64,000 bases of DNA from Przewalskia tangutica (GCA_029844215.1 CM056740.1:27571873-27635872); one strand, 5' to 3'; positions 12,601 through 25,628 are shown, counted from the first letter of the stretch. Notes: generated by a model from the sequence alone, not told the origin. A program made the numbers and translations.

Positions 12601-13110
12601 CGAGTGTCCGTAACACATCGATGCAAAACTCAATCTCCTCTCGGGAGGATACCCGAGGTCGTCAAAACACATCCGGGAACTCTCGACTCTGGAATCGATC
12701 AAGGTCCGTATCTCGACCTCGAGATCAAATACCCGAATGAGATGGTAGATATACCCTTCGCACCATCTTCCTAGCCTCGAGGTAAGAAATAAACCTACCC
12801 CTACGACACGGTGTTCCTCCCACTCGATAACCGGCCTCAGAAACTGAACCGCACTACTTTCTCCTCGCAATCTACATTGGCGTAGCAAGCTAACCAATCC
12901 ATACCCATGATCACATCAAAATCGGTCATATCCAACTCTATCAAGTCGGCCAGGTCCGACGATCGCATAAAGACATCGGGCAAGCCCTATATACCCGCCG
13001 AGCTACCACCGAATCACCCATCGCGTAGCTACTCGAAAGTGGTCTATGGACTCGTGCTCTATCCCTATCCTACTAGAAATAAGGGGAGATATATAGGGCC
13101 AGTAGAACCC
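12541..13110 (-). pseudogene. Gypsy protease end and PR-RT linker
   Basis: The frame at 12541-12897 covers the VSLLRQ..RLRGESSAVQF stretch that follows the protease domain in chromoviruses. It then passes through the FDDLGYPPER segment and enters RT. The aspartic protease active site itself cannot be read cleanly and should lie in 12900-13110. Confidence 0.6.
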
Positions 13111-13117
13111 GGATCTA

Positions 13118-14479
13118 TCAAGGCATACACGCTACAACAAGAAACGATAAAGTACTGCGTGATTTACATCCGTGATGCCTCCCGGTCTGGCGCCGGACAA
13201 GGCATAAATGCGCTCGAGGACTGGCCGAATCGACCTCGCCACGACCTCGCCGCACTGGCCGCCCACGAGCACCTCGCCCGGGCGAGTAATCGTAGTAGAT
13301 GAAGACCCGCAAAGACCACAAGCCGAGCCCTACCATCTGCATCGCCTCGTCGGACAGTTCCTCAAATATGACCTGCCGCCACAAGTAAAACAAGCTCTCA
13401 AGTATCACCGCATCTCCGAATGGGATCTACCGTGACGGCCACACCGAGTGAAGCGGTGGTCTCGACGGCTAGTATCCTCGCCGCTCGAAGTCCAAGCACG
13501 GGCCCCGACTCGCCCAATACTCGCTGCCGCTCAAGACGGTGTAGAGTGCTCTGAGCCGCCGCGGTGCAAATCTAGTTCGGCCACGAGGCCGCCCACCCCG
13601 AGAGCTACCAAAAGATCTGCCGCCCCGGCCTTCTTCTCGCCGCTGATATTCACAACCCGCCGGCTCTACGCCTCACACCTGCGCATGAGCTCGCACGCGT
13701 AATGTCCATGCTCGTCAAGGGCTACACCCGAGCAAGACTCGCCAAGTAGTCATCAAGCTCGCGACGTAGCGGTGCACTCGCCCTCCATATTCGCTACTAA
13801 CGCAGGACATATCGAGCCAACGAATCGAACTCCACGTTGTACTCCCGAATCGCGCGCCTTCTCGCCAAAGATCAAAAATTTGTCGCCGCGCCTCCTCATC
13901 CGCGAGGCAATAAGTGAGTGAGAAATGCCTCTGAGAACTCGTCCCAAACGGCCGGAGGCGCATGCTCTCCCCGGGACAGCTCCCACGATCGAACCGACGA
14001 TCGCAGATCACGCAAACGACGCGAACCTAAGACCACCGACTCGGTCTCCAAGCCTTGATCACTTTCATGATCCGTCAGAATCGCTTGATAAACTCCTGCG
14101 GATCATCCTCGTGCCTCGACCGTAGAACTCTGGCGGTCGCAACTCGTGAAATCCCGTAGTCTCAAACTATCCGACCTCGGGTGAACCACGGTACTACCGA
14201 ATCGAATCGAACCGCCAGATTCAAATTATCTCGCGTCGCCACGATCTCCGATGAATCGGGCTATCTCTCAGTACTTCATCTCTCCGCTCCAGCCGTGGAC
14301 CGAGGCGCAGTATCGTGGTCTCGTGAGCCTCGCCGCGCTCTAAACTCGCTGGGCCGGTGGCGCGTGGAACTCGCCGTGCGTGGCACCACCTGTAAGGATC
14401 GGCTCAGGCCTCGTGGCCCTCGTGTCCTACTAGCGACTCACCGCTTGCCCTTCTCGCCCGTTGCCTTGCGTAGAGGCAT
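13118..14479 (-). pseudogene. Gypsy gag, frame-broken
   Basis: A gag start (MPLRKATGEKGKR) is at 14477-14479 on the minus strand, shortly downstream of the primer binding site as expected. Near 13330-13410 a CCHC zinc-knuckle-like pattern (C..CGG....LRNC) can be read in one frame. The capsid part between is interrupted by shifts. Gag would form the particle that packages the element RNA. Confidence 0.65.
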
Positions 14480-14668
14480 ACCTGTACAAAGAGAAATACG
14501 CTGCAGGGGTCCAACTTAATACACGGCTCTAAGGCACGATCTCGAGTGAGAAGAATGGAAACCAATCCTAAATATCCTGTAGCCTCACGATTATTGATGT
14601 GGTGCACAACACACCGATAATCAAGACTCTACTAGATACGGTCTTTAGACACTTTCTGAGGATTAACT

Positions 14669-14680
14669 GCTCTGATACCA
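14669..14680 (-). other. Primer binding site (initiator tRNA-Met type)
   Basis: On the minus strand this reads TGGTATCAGAGC, four bases after the 5' LTR end. It is the standard initiator-Met tRNA complement used by many plant gypsy and copia elements. Confidence 0.93.
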
Positions 14681-14684
14681 CTTT

Positions 14685-17418
14685 TGTCACGACCCGATCC
14701 CGGGCCCGTGACTGGTGCCTTACCCCGGGCACCCAAGTAGATATACATCGAGTAACCATGAAATAAAATCATGACATGAAACAAGATAAAATGAAAGATT
14801 TATCCAAGAAAAGTTGTCTTTCGCATGTATATATATATACCCAAAGTGAACAGCTACATCCCGACCTTTACAACAGACTACGCACTTCTGGAAGTAAACA
14901 ACTATGGCGGACAGGGCCCGCCATACCCCGAATGTACAAAATATCTACAATATCGTGAGAGTCGTACTAAAAGTCGAGCCTCCGAGGAATGGAGCTCACG
15001 ACACTGCAGTAAAGATCCTAAGAATGAGGATCTACCACCGCTTCCCTTACTCGCGGATTTAACGCAGCCTCGGGCGAGGTCAAGACAACAGTACTAAGTA
15101 TGTGAAATCAGAAAGATCTTGAATGAAATTATAACATTTTAAAACAAGTTCACAGATATGTACGAAACAACCCAACTTAATCGCATAATGCCACAAAGAT
15201 AAACAAGAGCAAAATACATGTAACATAACCGTATTTTCTAGGTCGCTAATGATCGAAGCAAGGCCAATCGCCATAAGATCATTATGCGAGCCTAATCTCG
15301 ACTACCAGAGTCCGCATAGTCCCTGACCCGCATTTAGGTACTCCGCACGGGGTAACTAACCCGCAGATCAACTCGACTCCCGCACCGCATAGTCACCGAC
15401 CGCATGAGGTATTCCTCACATCGGCGAATACACCCGAGTGATCATCCCGAACTCCCGTAGCTCGCGATAGGTCACATAGACCGCATGAGGTATTCCTCGC
15501 GACGGGTAGCTAACCCGCGCTCATAACAAGTCGGGGGTAAGTGATATAATACCAGCACAACGGGCTTATCGTTAAACAACGTAAGCTCAACAAGAGTAAC
15601 CCCCTTATACAACATCACAAGACACTAACACACGTAGCATCATAACATGTTTACTTATCAAACCAACTACTACACCTTTAGAAATTAATACAAGGCTTTT
15701 ATAAACAATAAGTAAACCGTCCCTTTTGTCCTTCTTAAGTCGTTATACCTTACTCCCCATAAAGCTAGTATAACACTTAAGCCTTTTAAAAACCAATTAT
15801 TACTTTTCTTCCCAATAACTCTTTTTGAAATATTTCAAGGTTCTTACTCTTTTAAAACTCAAGTCAAAAGACATCAAAGTAAAACCAAATTTAGTCAACA
15901 CACGTACGTCTACCGTATTATATATATATTACAAATATCATGCTTAAGAGGATAGGAAGAATCACATACCTCCTCGGCTAAATCCACTTGCCAAGTCGGA
16001 TATGTCGCACGTAGAGGGTCAACCTATAATAGTCAAAATACGCCGATTAACTTCTAGTTTGTCGTAGAACTCTTCCAAGTAAGATTTCCTATTCTACGGA
16101 AATTTGGCAAGATTTCCGCTTACTCATTTTCCCATCTTTCCAAGGCGAATAACCGTAATATATATATGTCATATATGAGGCGTAATAATTAAACAACATG
16201 TTAAGGGATCACACGCCAAACGGAACGCGATTTAACAATCTTCCTTAACAATACAATACAATAATTAAAAAGGATCACACGCCCAAACTAACGCGATTTA
16301 AAAATCTTCCTTAATGTAAATGTAAATACAATCCAAAGTAAATACACCAAAGTAAATACAATCCTTAAGTCAGTCCTCGCCAACTTTGTCCATTTTACTT
16401 ATCCAATTACTTCATTAGTCAACCAACTTATAAACCATTCTTAATATAAGTTATAGTTACTTTGTTAATTACTTCTTCACAAGTAAGATACGTTTGATAT
16501 GTTGGATACGTTTTTACCATTTTAATGGCTAAAAGCCAATCCTTTCTCTTAACAAGATCCAACTCTTCCAAACTTTACTCCATATATTATATACTCCATA
16601 ATATACTTATAATATATGTATAATGACCAATTCACAAAGAGGTTTAAGATTTACTACCTCAAATAGCCCAAAATTATCCAAGAACTTAATGTCGCTCCAA
16701 GCAAGTCTTAGCTCCAAATCTTTATGTTACAACCACCACAAATCACCCTAAGAAGCTCCTAACCATCATCTCTTCAAGAACCAACTCAAACAAGTGAAGA
16801 ACACTTAGGTTTTTGTTCATGGAGCTCTCGGCCAAGGTGACTTTTTAGAGGCTAGGGGGTGAAATCTTTTCTAGCTTTTGGTTAATAGTCTTCCTAATAC
16901 ACTAGGGAAGAACACTTAAGAGTTTAGGAATTATTGGACAATGTTAGGTTAGAGAGGGAGGTGTTCGACGAGAGCTGTGAGAGAGGAGGAGATGAAAATA
17001 TTTCTCAAGTCTTGAAATATCTAAGTGTGGAAGATTTCATCAACAAAGTGGTGCATATATAGACAACCAAGGGCTGATGAAGGCAAGTGTGTGGTTGAGA
17101 TTGGGGACAAGCAGTGGGGTCCCACAAGCCACTTGTCTACACAAAATATCTTGCAAGACTTGGCCACTTGTCTTGGCCACTTGTCACACGCATTCGGCCA
17201 ACCTAGCCCACCTGGGGTGACACGTGTCGCCTCCTATCGTCCAAAATATTTCATCTCTAAAAATCCGTAATTGGTTAAAATATTAAAACGTAGAATTTCC
17301 TTCACAAGGTTCTAATCTTTTCCGTTGAAAGTTCACAAGTTCATTCTTAACCTAATTAGGGCTTATACGTTTGTACGTACGTCCTCACATACATACTCTG
17401 GAACTACGGGGTATAACA
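14685..17418 (-). repeat. 5' LTR of the chromovirus
   Basis: A 2734-bp LTR, colinear with 6963-9703. Differences are mostly short indels, such as CATCAGAGTAACC against CATCGAGTAACC near the start. A CACACGC..AACGCGATTTAA segment is repeated inside both copies (here about 16208-16310). Confidence 0.93.
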
Positions 17419-17472
17419 ATATATATATACATATATATATATATATATGTGTGTATATACATATATATATAT
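17419..17472. repeat. TA/CA microsatellite, right half
   Basis: Continuation of the tract that ends at 6962, displaced by the inserted chromovirus. Confidence 0.9.
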
Positions 17473-18235
17473 GAGAACGTTTCACATGTTATATGCCCTA
17501 TATTGCTCTCATTTGTTCCACGCCTCATATGACTCACTCGTTCTAAAAGAAGTAAAGAAGGAATCTAAGTGTTATAGTGAACGATCCCAGAATGTTGCTC
17601 CATATTGCAATCCAAAGATATCAGAAAGATTCAGAAGAATGTTCAGAACGACTTAAATACTATAAGACTTAACATGTATTCCTGTAGGATGTTTCAGAGC
17701 CTTCTAATATGTATGGTTGATTACATTTCATTGCCTCTCATATGAGCTTTTGTATTGAATTTGCATTTTTGTCTGCCTTACGTACTCGATACAATCTTTT
17801 TGTATTGACGTTCCTTTTGTCGAGGACGCTACATTTGTTATATTTCACATTGCATGTCCAGTTATACAAGTTGGGCAGACATTCTCGCTAGATATCGCAG
17901 ATGAGCAGTAAGCTCCAATTCTACTTGGAGCTCAATCAGGTCTAATAATTTCATTGATGTTAAGAGTATATGGGTAGCTCGGGACCCTATTCCAACACTT
18001 GTATCAATTGTTTAGTAATAAGTATTCGTAGAGGCTTCATAGAGAGTATTGGTGGGTTCATTTGTAATCAGTTGTTCATCAATTGCATGCATCCAGCCAG
18101 TGGCCACAGTTGTACACAGGTCATTTCCAATCTCAATTGCATTTTATGTTATATGTCATGTAATTTGTTACAGAATTCATAGTAATTGCATGTAGAGCAT
18201 GATCCGTCTCATCGAATTTGGGGCGTGACAAGATA
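17473..18235. other. Unassigned stretch, possible relic LTR end
   Basis: I see no coding motif. The bases around 18217-18232 (GGGGCGTGACA) look like the right end of a plus-strand gypsy-type LTR, but I find no matching start, target duplication or primer binding site. It may be an old truncated LTR. Confidence 0.3.
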
Positions 18236-18955
18236 TATGGTCACTTTGTTATACAAGAAACGAGAGACTTGATAGAAATTTTACTGTCTAAATAAAAGAG
18301 GTGAAATGGCATGCAAGACAAATAGTGTGTACATTCAATAATACCTCAAAGGGAGGATGAAATGATCAGATAGAAATACAAAAATTTCATCTTTGTTTAA
18401 AAGTCCCAAAAAGACAGGACTTGGGATTACATCCTGATTTGAGTGGTTACTCCTCCTTGTTTTTTTTAAAAGAAGAAAGGAATTAATTAATGATACAAGA
18501 ATAAATTTAATAACATGTTGATCAGCAACTTTATCTTAGCGGGGAGAAGAAGGGAGGAAGAAAAAACCACCTAACAGTACCTGGTCAATCTTAATAGTTA
18601 AATAAAGTTAACACTGAACCTTTCACTCACTATTAATTCTACACAGGGAAAAAGAAGAATCAGTATATGGTCTTAAGTTTCCATAGCACAATCACCTTTA
18701 GCTGGGGAGAGATGTACTTGAAATGTGAACCCCTTTTCAGAAAGTGGCTTTGAAATTTACCAAGACAGTTGTCACTCTCCAGCTTTTGACCTAAAAGAGG
18801 CAAACCCGAATGACTGGCGCTTGTATTTGCGATGCCACAGAAGCAATTATATATTTTCTTTACTGAAACAGAAGGAATGTTCATTCAATGATTGCTGGAA
18901 CTGCCAACTATAATCATCGGTGAAGTAATTGTTAGTCGTTGCATGTGGGGGTTAA
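18236..18955. other. 3' flank of the PP2C gene
   Basis: AT-rich and non-coding. The part nearest the stop codon (roughly 18650-18955) is presumably the 3' untranslated region. No clear retrotransposon motif is visible. Confidence 0.5.
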
Positions 18956-21900
18956 CTAGTCGCTGTCACTACTATATCTTCCATCTGCAAAAGTTAAAAA
19001 AGAAAGGATGATCAGTAATCCTTATGGCGGAAGAGTAGCATTTATGCAGAAAATGAGTAGTCTTACTTCCAGAAAGTCTTTTTCCTTCCATGGCTTCTTT
19101 CTTCTCTTGGCAGCTTGAGCAAAGGAAAGGGCCATCCCATGGACGAAAGTTTCTTGTATTCGAGGACCCAGCGTGTATTGAAATACCTTCTCCAGGCCTT
19201 ATTTCTACTTGACAGACGGCACACATGAATAACTTAAACATGTTGCAAACTGGATACTTAGCGTCTAACCTGCAGCCATATGAAGATCGCAAATATGAAC
19301 ACTAGTACACCACAACACTATCTAAAAGGTATATTGTATGTGACAGTGAATGCATCAGACATCATATGCATATAGCAACGAAATTGGCATATCAGAACAC
19401 TTAGCATGACACACACCTGTCAGAAAGTGACGCAGAACCTTCCTCAAATAGTTCTTCAACCACATCTGGTTCATCATAATCTCTCTCAGCATTAGACGAT
19501 GACTCAGAAGCTCTTTTGCGGAATATAGATTTAAACACTTTTTTCCCTGACTTTTTAGGTTGTGGCTGAGGAGGATTTGGCTTTTCTGATGGCTGTATGT
19601 CAACCACAATACAGGTTGTGTCATCTCGAATCCCTTTTGGCTGCACGGCTTCCTGCAAATTGGAGGAAAGAGGTGAGAATAGATAATAAGCAAATTAAAT
19701 CAAGTAAATAACATCATAAAGTAACCTACCTATGTAATGATCTTACCTTAACAATTTGAGAAGCTGCAGCATCCGGAGGCATTCCGCGACAACATTCTAC
19801 AGCCACTTCTGCAGACAAAGCATCCCAGACACCATCACTTGCTATTACTAGTCTTCCACCTGCTGAAGATAGCTGTTCGCATAATGTTTAACATGTTCAG
19901 TACATGTATAATATGCAAAAGAGATAAAGAGCTTGAGTAGAATTAGCAAATCAAAGTATTCAGGAACATCTAAAAGCTGACATCCTATAGAAAAGGTACA
20001 CATGAAGAATGCACAATTTAGGTTCTGGAAACCAGAAATTACATTTGTTTCCTGAAATAGGTAACAGAAATTGCATTGGTTTACGTTAAATACTTTACAG
20101 TCAAATATTACTAAACCATGTCCAGTCGCGCGGATATGATCAATTCCAGATCCATCTACCCTCAAATTGACTTCTTGAAAAGGGATATCATGATTACTCT
20201 CAATGGTAGTGCTATAACATACTCTTAAATGCAGAGATTCAAAAAGAAAAAAGCAAAGGGTATACTACCACTCTACCTCCAATCTGAACATATCATGACT
20301 GGATTAGATACTTCAACAAGCACAACGTTTCGTAAAAGAAGCCTCCACAGCAAAAGATTGCCAAAATCACAAAAATGGAAATTATTCCAGGAAAGGTGGA
20401 AGGAGAAAATGAATCACAACAAGACTCCATTCTACCATAAAGAAGATACAGGGGAAATTTACCAGTTTCTAACTTTCAAAAAAAAAAAAACATGATGATT
20501 TACAGTACAGATTCAATATTTGAATATTGAAAATTGCACTTTCATCTTCCCAATTTTGATGTGGACTTTTTTTAATTGATGTGGACAATTAGAAGTGGGT
20601 GAAAGTTGTAGTTTTCCCAAGTGAATGCTTTGAAGTTCTTTGAGCTGAAATTATGTAGTTTCAGATACATAGAGGAAATATGCATTTGATCATTGGATCC
20701 AAAACAGAAAATGCAAAGAGGAAGCACATAAAAGACAAACCTTTACTTGCTTTACATAGGGTACAGGAACAATGAATTCGCCAACATCCATATCTCCAAT
20801 GGATCGCGAGAGGCATAATCCACCAGGCCAACATCTCAAAGGACCAATCTGAAATCAATTTGGATCACTTGCTAAGAAAAACTTCCTCAAAATAATAAAT
20901 GAAAGCCCAAAATAGACCAAGAGGTATATGGAGGTCCGGATATGATTGTTTCATGATCTGTGGTACATTCCCATTAATTACCGCACTTCATAAATGTTTT
21001 GAGTAAGCAAAAAAAGAAAGAAATGGTTTATGGGCCTACAATCTCTAGGAGACGAGGGAAGAGGCTTCTTTTATACCTTTAGGTGGGGAATGGTTGCATT
21101 ATCATTTAAAAACAAGTGATAAGATGTCCAAGCATTAATAAAAAGCAACCTGTGTACCACCGCCAGTATTAAGCCGACCAACCTCACCACCACTTGCTGT
21201 TATCCGTTCCCTCCTATTCAATTCAAAATAAATAATCAAAACGTTAACTCAAGAGGCAAGCCCATATTCATGAATTAATTAAACTCATAAAAAGGCACAA
21301 ATCTCACTCCTCTTCATTGCACTCTAGTCTATGATCAGCTGATAGATAATAAATTCCCCCTTCCGCAGATTCTAATATACATCGAGAATCACCAACTGAT
21401 GCAACTGTTACAACCCATCCTTCAATTATAACAAATGTGACTGTTGTCCCTGATTTTTGTGCTGCAGGATTACACAAGAATTTGTCAGAATAATATATTC
21501 ATACTATTACTGGGAGAAACTAAACTGATTTTTCTATGGAAAATATTCCATCATGCAGGAAAGAAGGTAATTGGAGATATGACTACTACAAGCATGGCCA
21601 GATTGAAGGAAAAGACATAATATTCTATTCAGCAGCTGAAGGAGAATGTATGTAACATATGTTGGAGCAAATGAATGCATTGAAACAGAAGACAAATAAA
21701 AAATCTTGCATCTAAAGTAGGAGAGGTATGCAAATGAAAGAAGAAAAGACCCCAACTTGACGCAATCCAGGCAGAGTTTCTCCGCTTTCTTCTTGTGATT
21801 GCTAGATTTCACCCTCCAAAAGATAAAGAGGTAACGTTGGAGCACTTGGTAAAATTTTATATATAGTTGCAATCCAAAATTTTAGAAGTTAAAATCCAAT

Positions 21901-23045
21901 TCAATGACGTGCCTGTTAGATGCGTGACGGGCAACAGAAAGAGAACTATAAAGGGAACTTCTAATAGGTTATTTCAAGTCATAGTAAACCCCCGAAAGAT
22001 CCATCACATACGTTATATGAGCAAAACAAACTGCTTAAGCAATAGTAACAGGTCACATGAATTTTGTATTATATTTAATCAAGCACACAGAGTAGTACTA
22101 TATCATCAAAACGGCAAAGTCTTCTGTCATTTACATTTTCATGGAAACTTAATGTTAGAATTCCATAATAGCTCCCTTCTATATAGAAACAACCAATACC
22201 TTTTTCTTGGAATTCTTTGTCTGTCTTGACAAATCCGGCAACCAAAGCCCTAGGCAATGCTGCAACCCACTCATCTCTGTTGAGGTCTGCGGGGATAGCA
22301 CTCAAGACATTCTGTAACAGATTCTCTTTAGAATATATAGCGGCCGCCGGCCCATTGTGCCCATCAAATAACTACAAAATGAATGAAATACAAATTACAT
22401 GACAGCAGTTATATAAAAAAAAAAAAAAAAAGGATGTGTGTGTGACTACAGATAATTCCACAATTTGTCGAGAAGAGAATTTTTAGGTGAAACTGCAATG
22501 CAACAATGCTACATTTGCAAGAATTAGTTTTTCCTGGCCAATAATGTTAAAAGGGAAAATAAAAGGACTTCTCCCTCTTGATATAACTGTTGATTCTGCA
22601 TAGAGAACAAGTCAAAGAAAGACCAAGGCGCAAATGTTGAAAGTTTGCACGATGATCGTTTTTCTCAAACATATTGGATACTATACTGCATAACATATGA
22701 AAGTCAGCATGAAATGTCTGGTTCAATGCGACAAATTATTAACCAAACAAGGAAATGACAGCATTAGCTTACAAAGGACATGATGAGCCAACATAGAAAA
22801 TAGACACATTTCTTAACAATGATAGTAATAGAAACATGAAAACGTACCCCAAAAACAGAAAAGGTAGTGAGTCCATCTCCCAAAAGCCGCTGGCATTGGG
22901 TGTTGAGGAAGGTGAAGTCTTCCCCTTTCTTGGTCTGAGCAGCCTGACCGTGAGAAATCTCGGGTCTTTCAATCTTCTCATGTGCCAGTTCCCGCTTCAA
23001 CAGTACGGACAATGGGACCGTTTGATGTTCACCTTTAGACAACAT
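18956..23045 (-). CDS. Protein phosphatase 2C (PPM family), nine coding exons, 429 aa
   Basis: A Mg/Mn-dependent Ser/Thr phosphatase. Coding exons in transcript order: 23045-22848, 22371-22200, 21461-21308, 21213-21150, 20848-20741, 19872-19747, 19652-19417, 19269-19067, 18984-18956. All introns are GT..AG, phases agree, and the total is 1290 bp including TAG. Metal-site and core motifs: GEDFT (41-45), FDGHNG (68-73), GDSR (147-150), LSADHR, SRSIGD (210-215), ASDGVWD (243-249) and RDDTTCIVVD (283-292). After the catalytic domain come a basic Lys/Ser-rich linker, an acidic DEPDVVEELFEEG stretch and a Cys-rich tail (CNMFKLFMCAVC, then CSSC). This layout and length fit the plant group of Arabidopsis probable PP2C 12/33-type proteins (recalled, not searched). 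The start was chosen as the Met before SKGEH; the frame is open further upstream but family members start here. No disabling change is seen. Confidence 0.95.
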
Positions 23046-23110
23046 TGTTGGGTCCCTTGAGGTCAGATAATGTAGCTTCCCAAATTTACTTCTCTCAGTC
23101 AACGTTGCCC

Positions 23111-23118
23111 TATATAAA
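23111..23118 (-). promoter_or_regulatory. Possible TATA box of the PP2C gene
   Basis: TTTATATA on the minus strand, 66-73 bp before the chosen start codon. The same bases (..TATATAG) could instead be the acceptor of a 5'-UTR intron, so this is tentative. Confidence 0.25.
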
Positions 23119-24464
23119 CAACCCAAACCTCTTAGACAAAAATGAAACATAATCACATAAATGATCATATGGAAAAAGATAAGTTTTGTTCATTATAATG
23201 ATGAATGAAATCCACACACCCAGATTCTAATTATATACCTCAACACCACACTCACTTATTTTGAATCATACTAAAAACATTTGCAGGTTAAAGATGCAGG
23301 AGAATAAAAGGAAAATGCTCCTTCATTTGGTCATATGGAGGATCCTATCATTTCACCAACCAATCAATAAATAAATTTACCTAAAATGTCCCTCAAAAAC
23401 TCCATTTATTACGGTTGCCTTTGGACTTATGAATTAATTCGTTTCTGCAAGAATTGATAAAATGGACAAGGAAGGAAGACGAAGGGAAAGACATGGAAAA
23501 ATGAAGGAATTTGTAAAAAAAAATTAGTGTTGGTTTTGTCACATTATAGACATGTCCGAAACGCACCGTTCGTTTTGGTTCGGCGTTTTAACTAAAAATT
23601 AAAAGCTGTGCAATATGTTGAGCTGTTTATTACCCTTATCATTGGCCTTCCCAAACTAACTTGTGCTTTTTGGCGGATTCAGAATTTTTATTTAAAATGT
23701 TCGAAAAAATAAAAAATTGTTGTTCCTTAGAATCAAATCTACGATAATAGAGATAATTTTGAATATTCTAAATTACTTGAGCTAACCTTTTGCATTTATT
23801 CATAGTGTTCAAAGGTTAATATATGTACATAAACACATAAAAATACCTTATATATACAGTATAATTTTTTATCGAGGTTGTTCGGATAAATCCGCCCCTA
23901 TTCTTGGCGCCTTTTCTTTATTTACTTGCTCAATATACAAAGGAAAACAAAAAACAACAAAATCTATGTAATCCCACAATAAATTTTAGTGTAATCTCAC
24001 AAGTAAGATCTGAAAAGGATAATGTGTATGCAGATTTTACCTCTATTTTGTGTAATTAGAAAGACTATTTTCGATATCCCTCGACAAACAAATAAAAAAA
24101 CAAAAATCAATATTTATCTCCTCCCTCCTTTTTGCTTTAAAAGGTCATAAAAATAGTATAAAAGCCAACATATCATTTTAACATAAAATTAAGTCATTAA
24201 AAAAAATTGAAATGATTTAGACATTTAGAAATCAGATAAACAGTCTAATTTTCAATAGTTAAAAATATTTAAGTATCTGCTTAATTATGTCTTTTACAGA
24301 ACAGTCGCGTTTATATTTGGGTGTCTTCATTTTTTTCACGTTATTTGATTCTAAATATAACAATAACAACAAAATAGCTAGTGAGGTCTGACAATGTAGG
24401 AGTACACATATCTTAACTTACCTTTTATTGTAAATGATTTGGTAAAAATCTAAAAGAGAAAAGA
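23119..24464. other. Upstream flank of the PP2C gene
   Basis: AT-rich and non-coding. It presumably holds the promoter and perhaps an untranslated first exon of the minus-strand gene. I found no open frame with recognisable protein motifs and no LTR ends. Confidence 0.45.
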
Positions 24465-24692
24465 GTAAAAAAATATCCCTCTATTTTCATAAATTTGCTA
24501 TTTTTACCTTCCGTTACAAGTTGGAGTCAAATCTACCCTCCTATTACAAATTGGGGCCAAATATACCTCTATCGTTAGCAAAATATTTAAAAATATCCCT
24601 CATTTCTAACATATTCCTGCATAAGCAAGCTTAGTCATTGAAATTGGGTGACATGGACACCACATGATATTTAACTTATTCTATGTGGTGTC
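24465..24692. repeat. Old AT-rich dispersed repeat, left part, split by the copia element
   Basis: It contains the repeated phrase AATATCCCTC and AAATATACCTC around CCGTTACAA / CTATCGTTAGC, typical of short non-coding dispersed repeats in Solanaceae-like genomes (recollection). It ends in GTGTC, the target duplication of the copia element, and appears to continue at 39405. Confidence 0.4.
24688..24692. other. Target-site duplication of the copia element, left copy
   Basis: GTGTC, identical to 39405-39409. Confidence 0.9.
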
Positions 24693-25626
24693 TGTTAATG
24701 TTAGGATTGATATCATGACATTTTTCCTAACATATCGTTTTCCAGAAAATGTCGGAATAAATGTCTTGACATTCTGGTAACAATTTTTCCTATCTTCATG
24801 GACTGTTTTTCAGGAAACTATGACCTTATTTAACACATGACAAATTGACTTGACAAGGAGTATTTAAAACAGATTATGATCGATGAAGACCAAGTCCAAG
24901 TGGAGCATAACTTGAGGAGCAAGACGTGGAAGAAAAAGTCCAAGCTGTTGAGAAATTCTCTCCTCAAGTTTCTGCCACACGTGACCACTTTTAGCTCAAC
25001 CTCTACAACCAATTGATGAGCTTTTTAAGGAGGACTCTCTATTATAAATAGAGAGGGAAGATCAGTGAATCGAGATCCAGAAACAAAATGTAAAAATACC
25101 AAGAGAGCTCTCGGAATTTCTTCTCAAAAATCTGGATCACAAAATGTTGCCTGAGTTTGTGACGACATTTTGCATGACATTTCAGTCGCTGTTTCAGATT
25201 CTAGATTAGTTTTGTATGGAGCGATTGTAATGAGATGTTTGTCACTTCTATTTAGATAGATTTTTCAGGCATAAGTCATCTGCGACTTAACATTTTTATT
25301 CATTTTGTATCATCTTGTAAATCTTGTAAAGAAAGGAATATATCAATTGTATATACATATATATACAATACTTTAGTCATTGACCATCATGGGTTATATT
25401 AATATATAACCTATGAAAATTAAACCTTTGTGTCTTTATTATTTCCGCTGCATTTTACTCTTCAAAATTTTTATTCTGTTTTTAACTGAACATTGTTTTT
25501 ACCGAAATGTCGTCAGTTATGTCAGACGACATTTTCGCCAACATTTGCAAATTGTTCCAGCATTCGAATTGAGTTAATTTTCAGTTTGTTTTTATTATTC
25601 CATAATTGTACCCCCGGGACCCATCA
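24693..25626 (+). repeat. 5' LTR of the copia element
   Basis: A 934-bp LTR, highly similar to 38459-39404. It lacks about 11 bases around 24770 present in the 3' LTR, between two ACATT repeats. Near its end is a perfect 10-bp inverted repeat AAATGTCGTC..GACGACATTT (about 25505-25534). Confidence 0.93.
25043..25050 (+). promoter_or_regulatory. TATA box of the copia 5' LTR
   Basis: TATAAATA, with a counterpart at 38821-38828 in the 3' LTR. It is followed by the CCAAGAGAGCTCTCGG stem that is also conserved in the fragment near 6140. Confidence 0.6.
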
Positions 25627-25628
25627 AG

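Larger units (their letters stand above)
6963..17418 (-). mobile_element. Complete Ty3/gypsy chromovirus (Tekay/Del-like), nested in a microsatellite
   Basis: A 10456-bp element: 3' LTR 6963-9703, polypurine tract 9704-9740, pol then gag on the minus strand, primer binding site 14669-14680, 5' LTR 14685-17418. The domain order gag-PR-RT-RNase H-integrase-chromodomain is that of chromoviruses. The 5-bp target duplication is ATATA (6958-6962 and 17419-17423), which is compatible with, but not diagnostic in, a TA repeat. The two LTRs are near-identical over long blocks and differ mainly by short indels, so the insertion looks recent. The frames are broken in many places; part of this may be sequencing error (see findings). 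Confidence 0.93.

Noticed and set aside
22764..22848. Continuation of PP2C exon 1 into VRFHVSITI
   Set aside because: A good GT donor (GTACGT) at 22847 and a matching acceptor at 22372 restore the conserved FDGHNG motif, so this extension is intron.
22836..23060. Plus-strand 74-aa frame and others opposite the PP2C exons
   Set aside because: They are antisense shadows of the minus-strand gene, whose exons explain the sequence fully.
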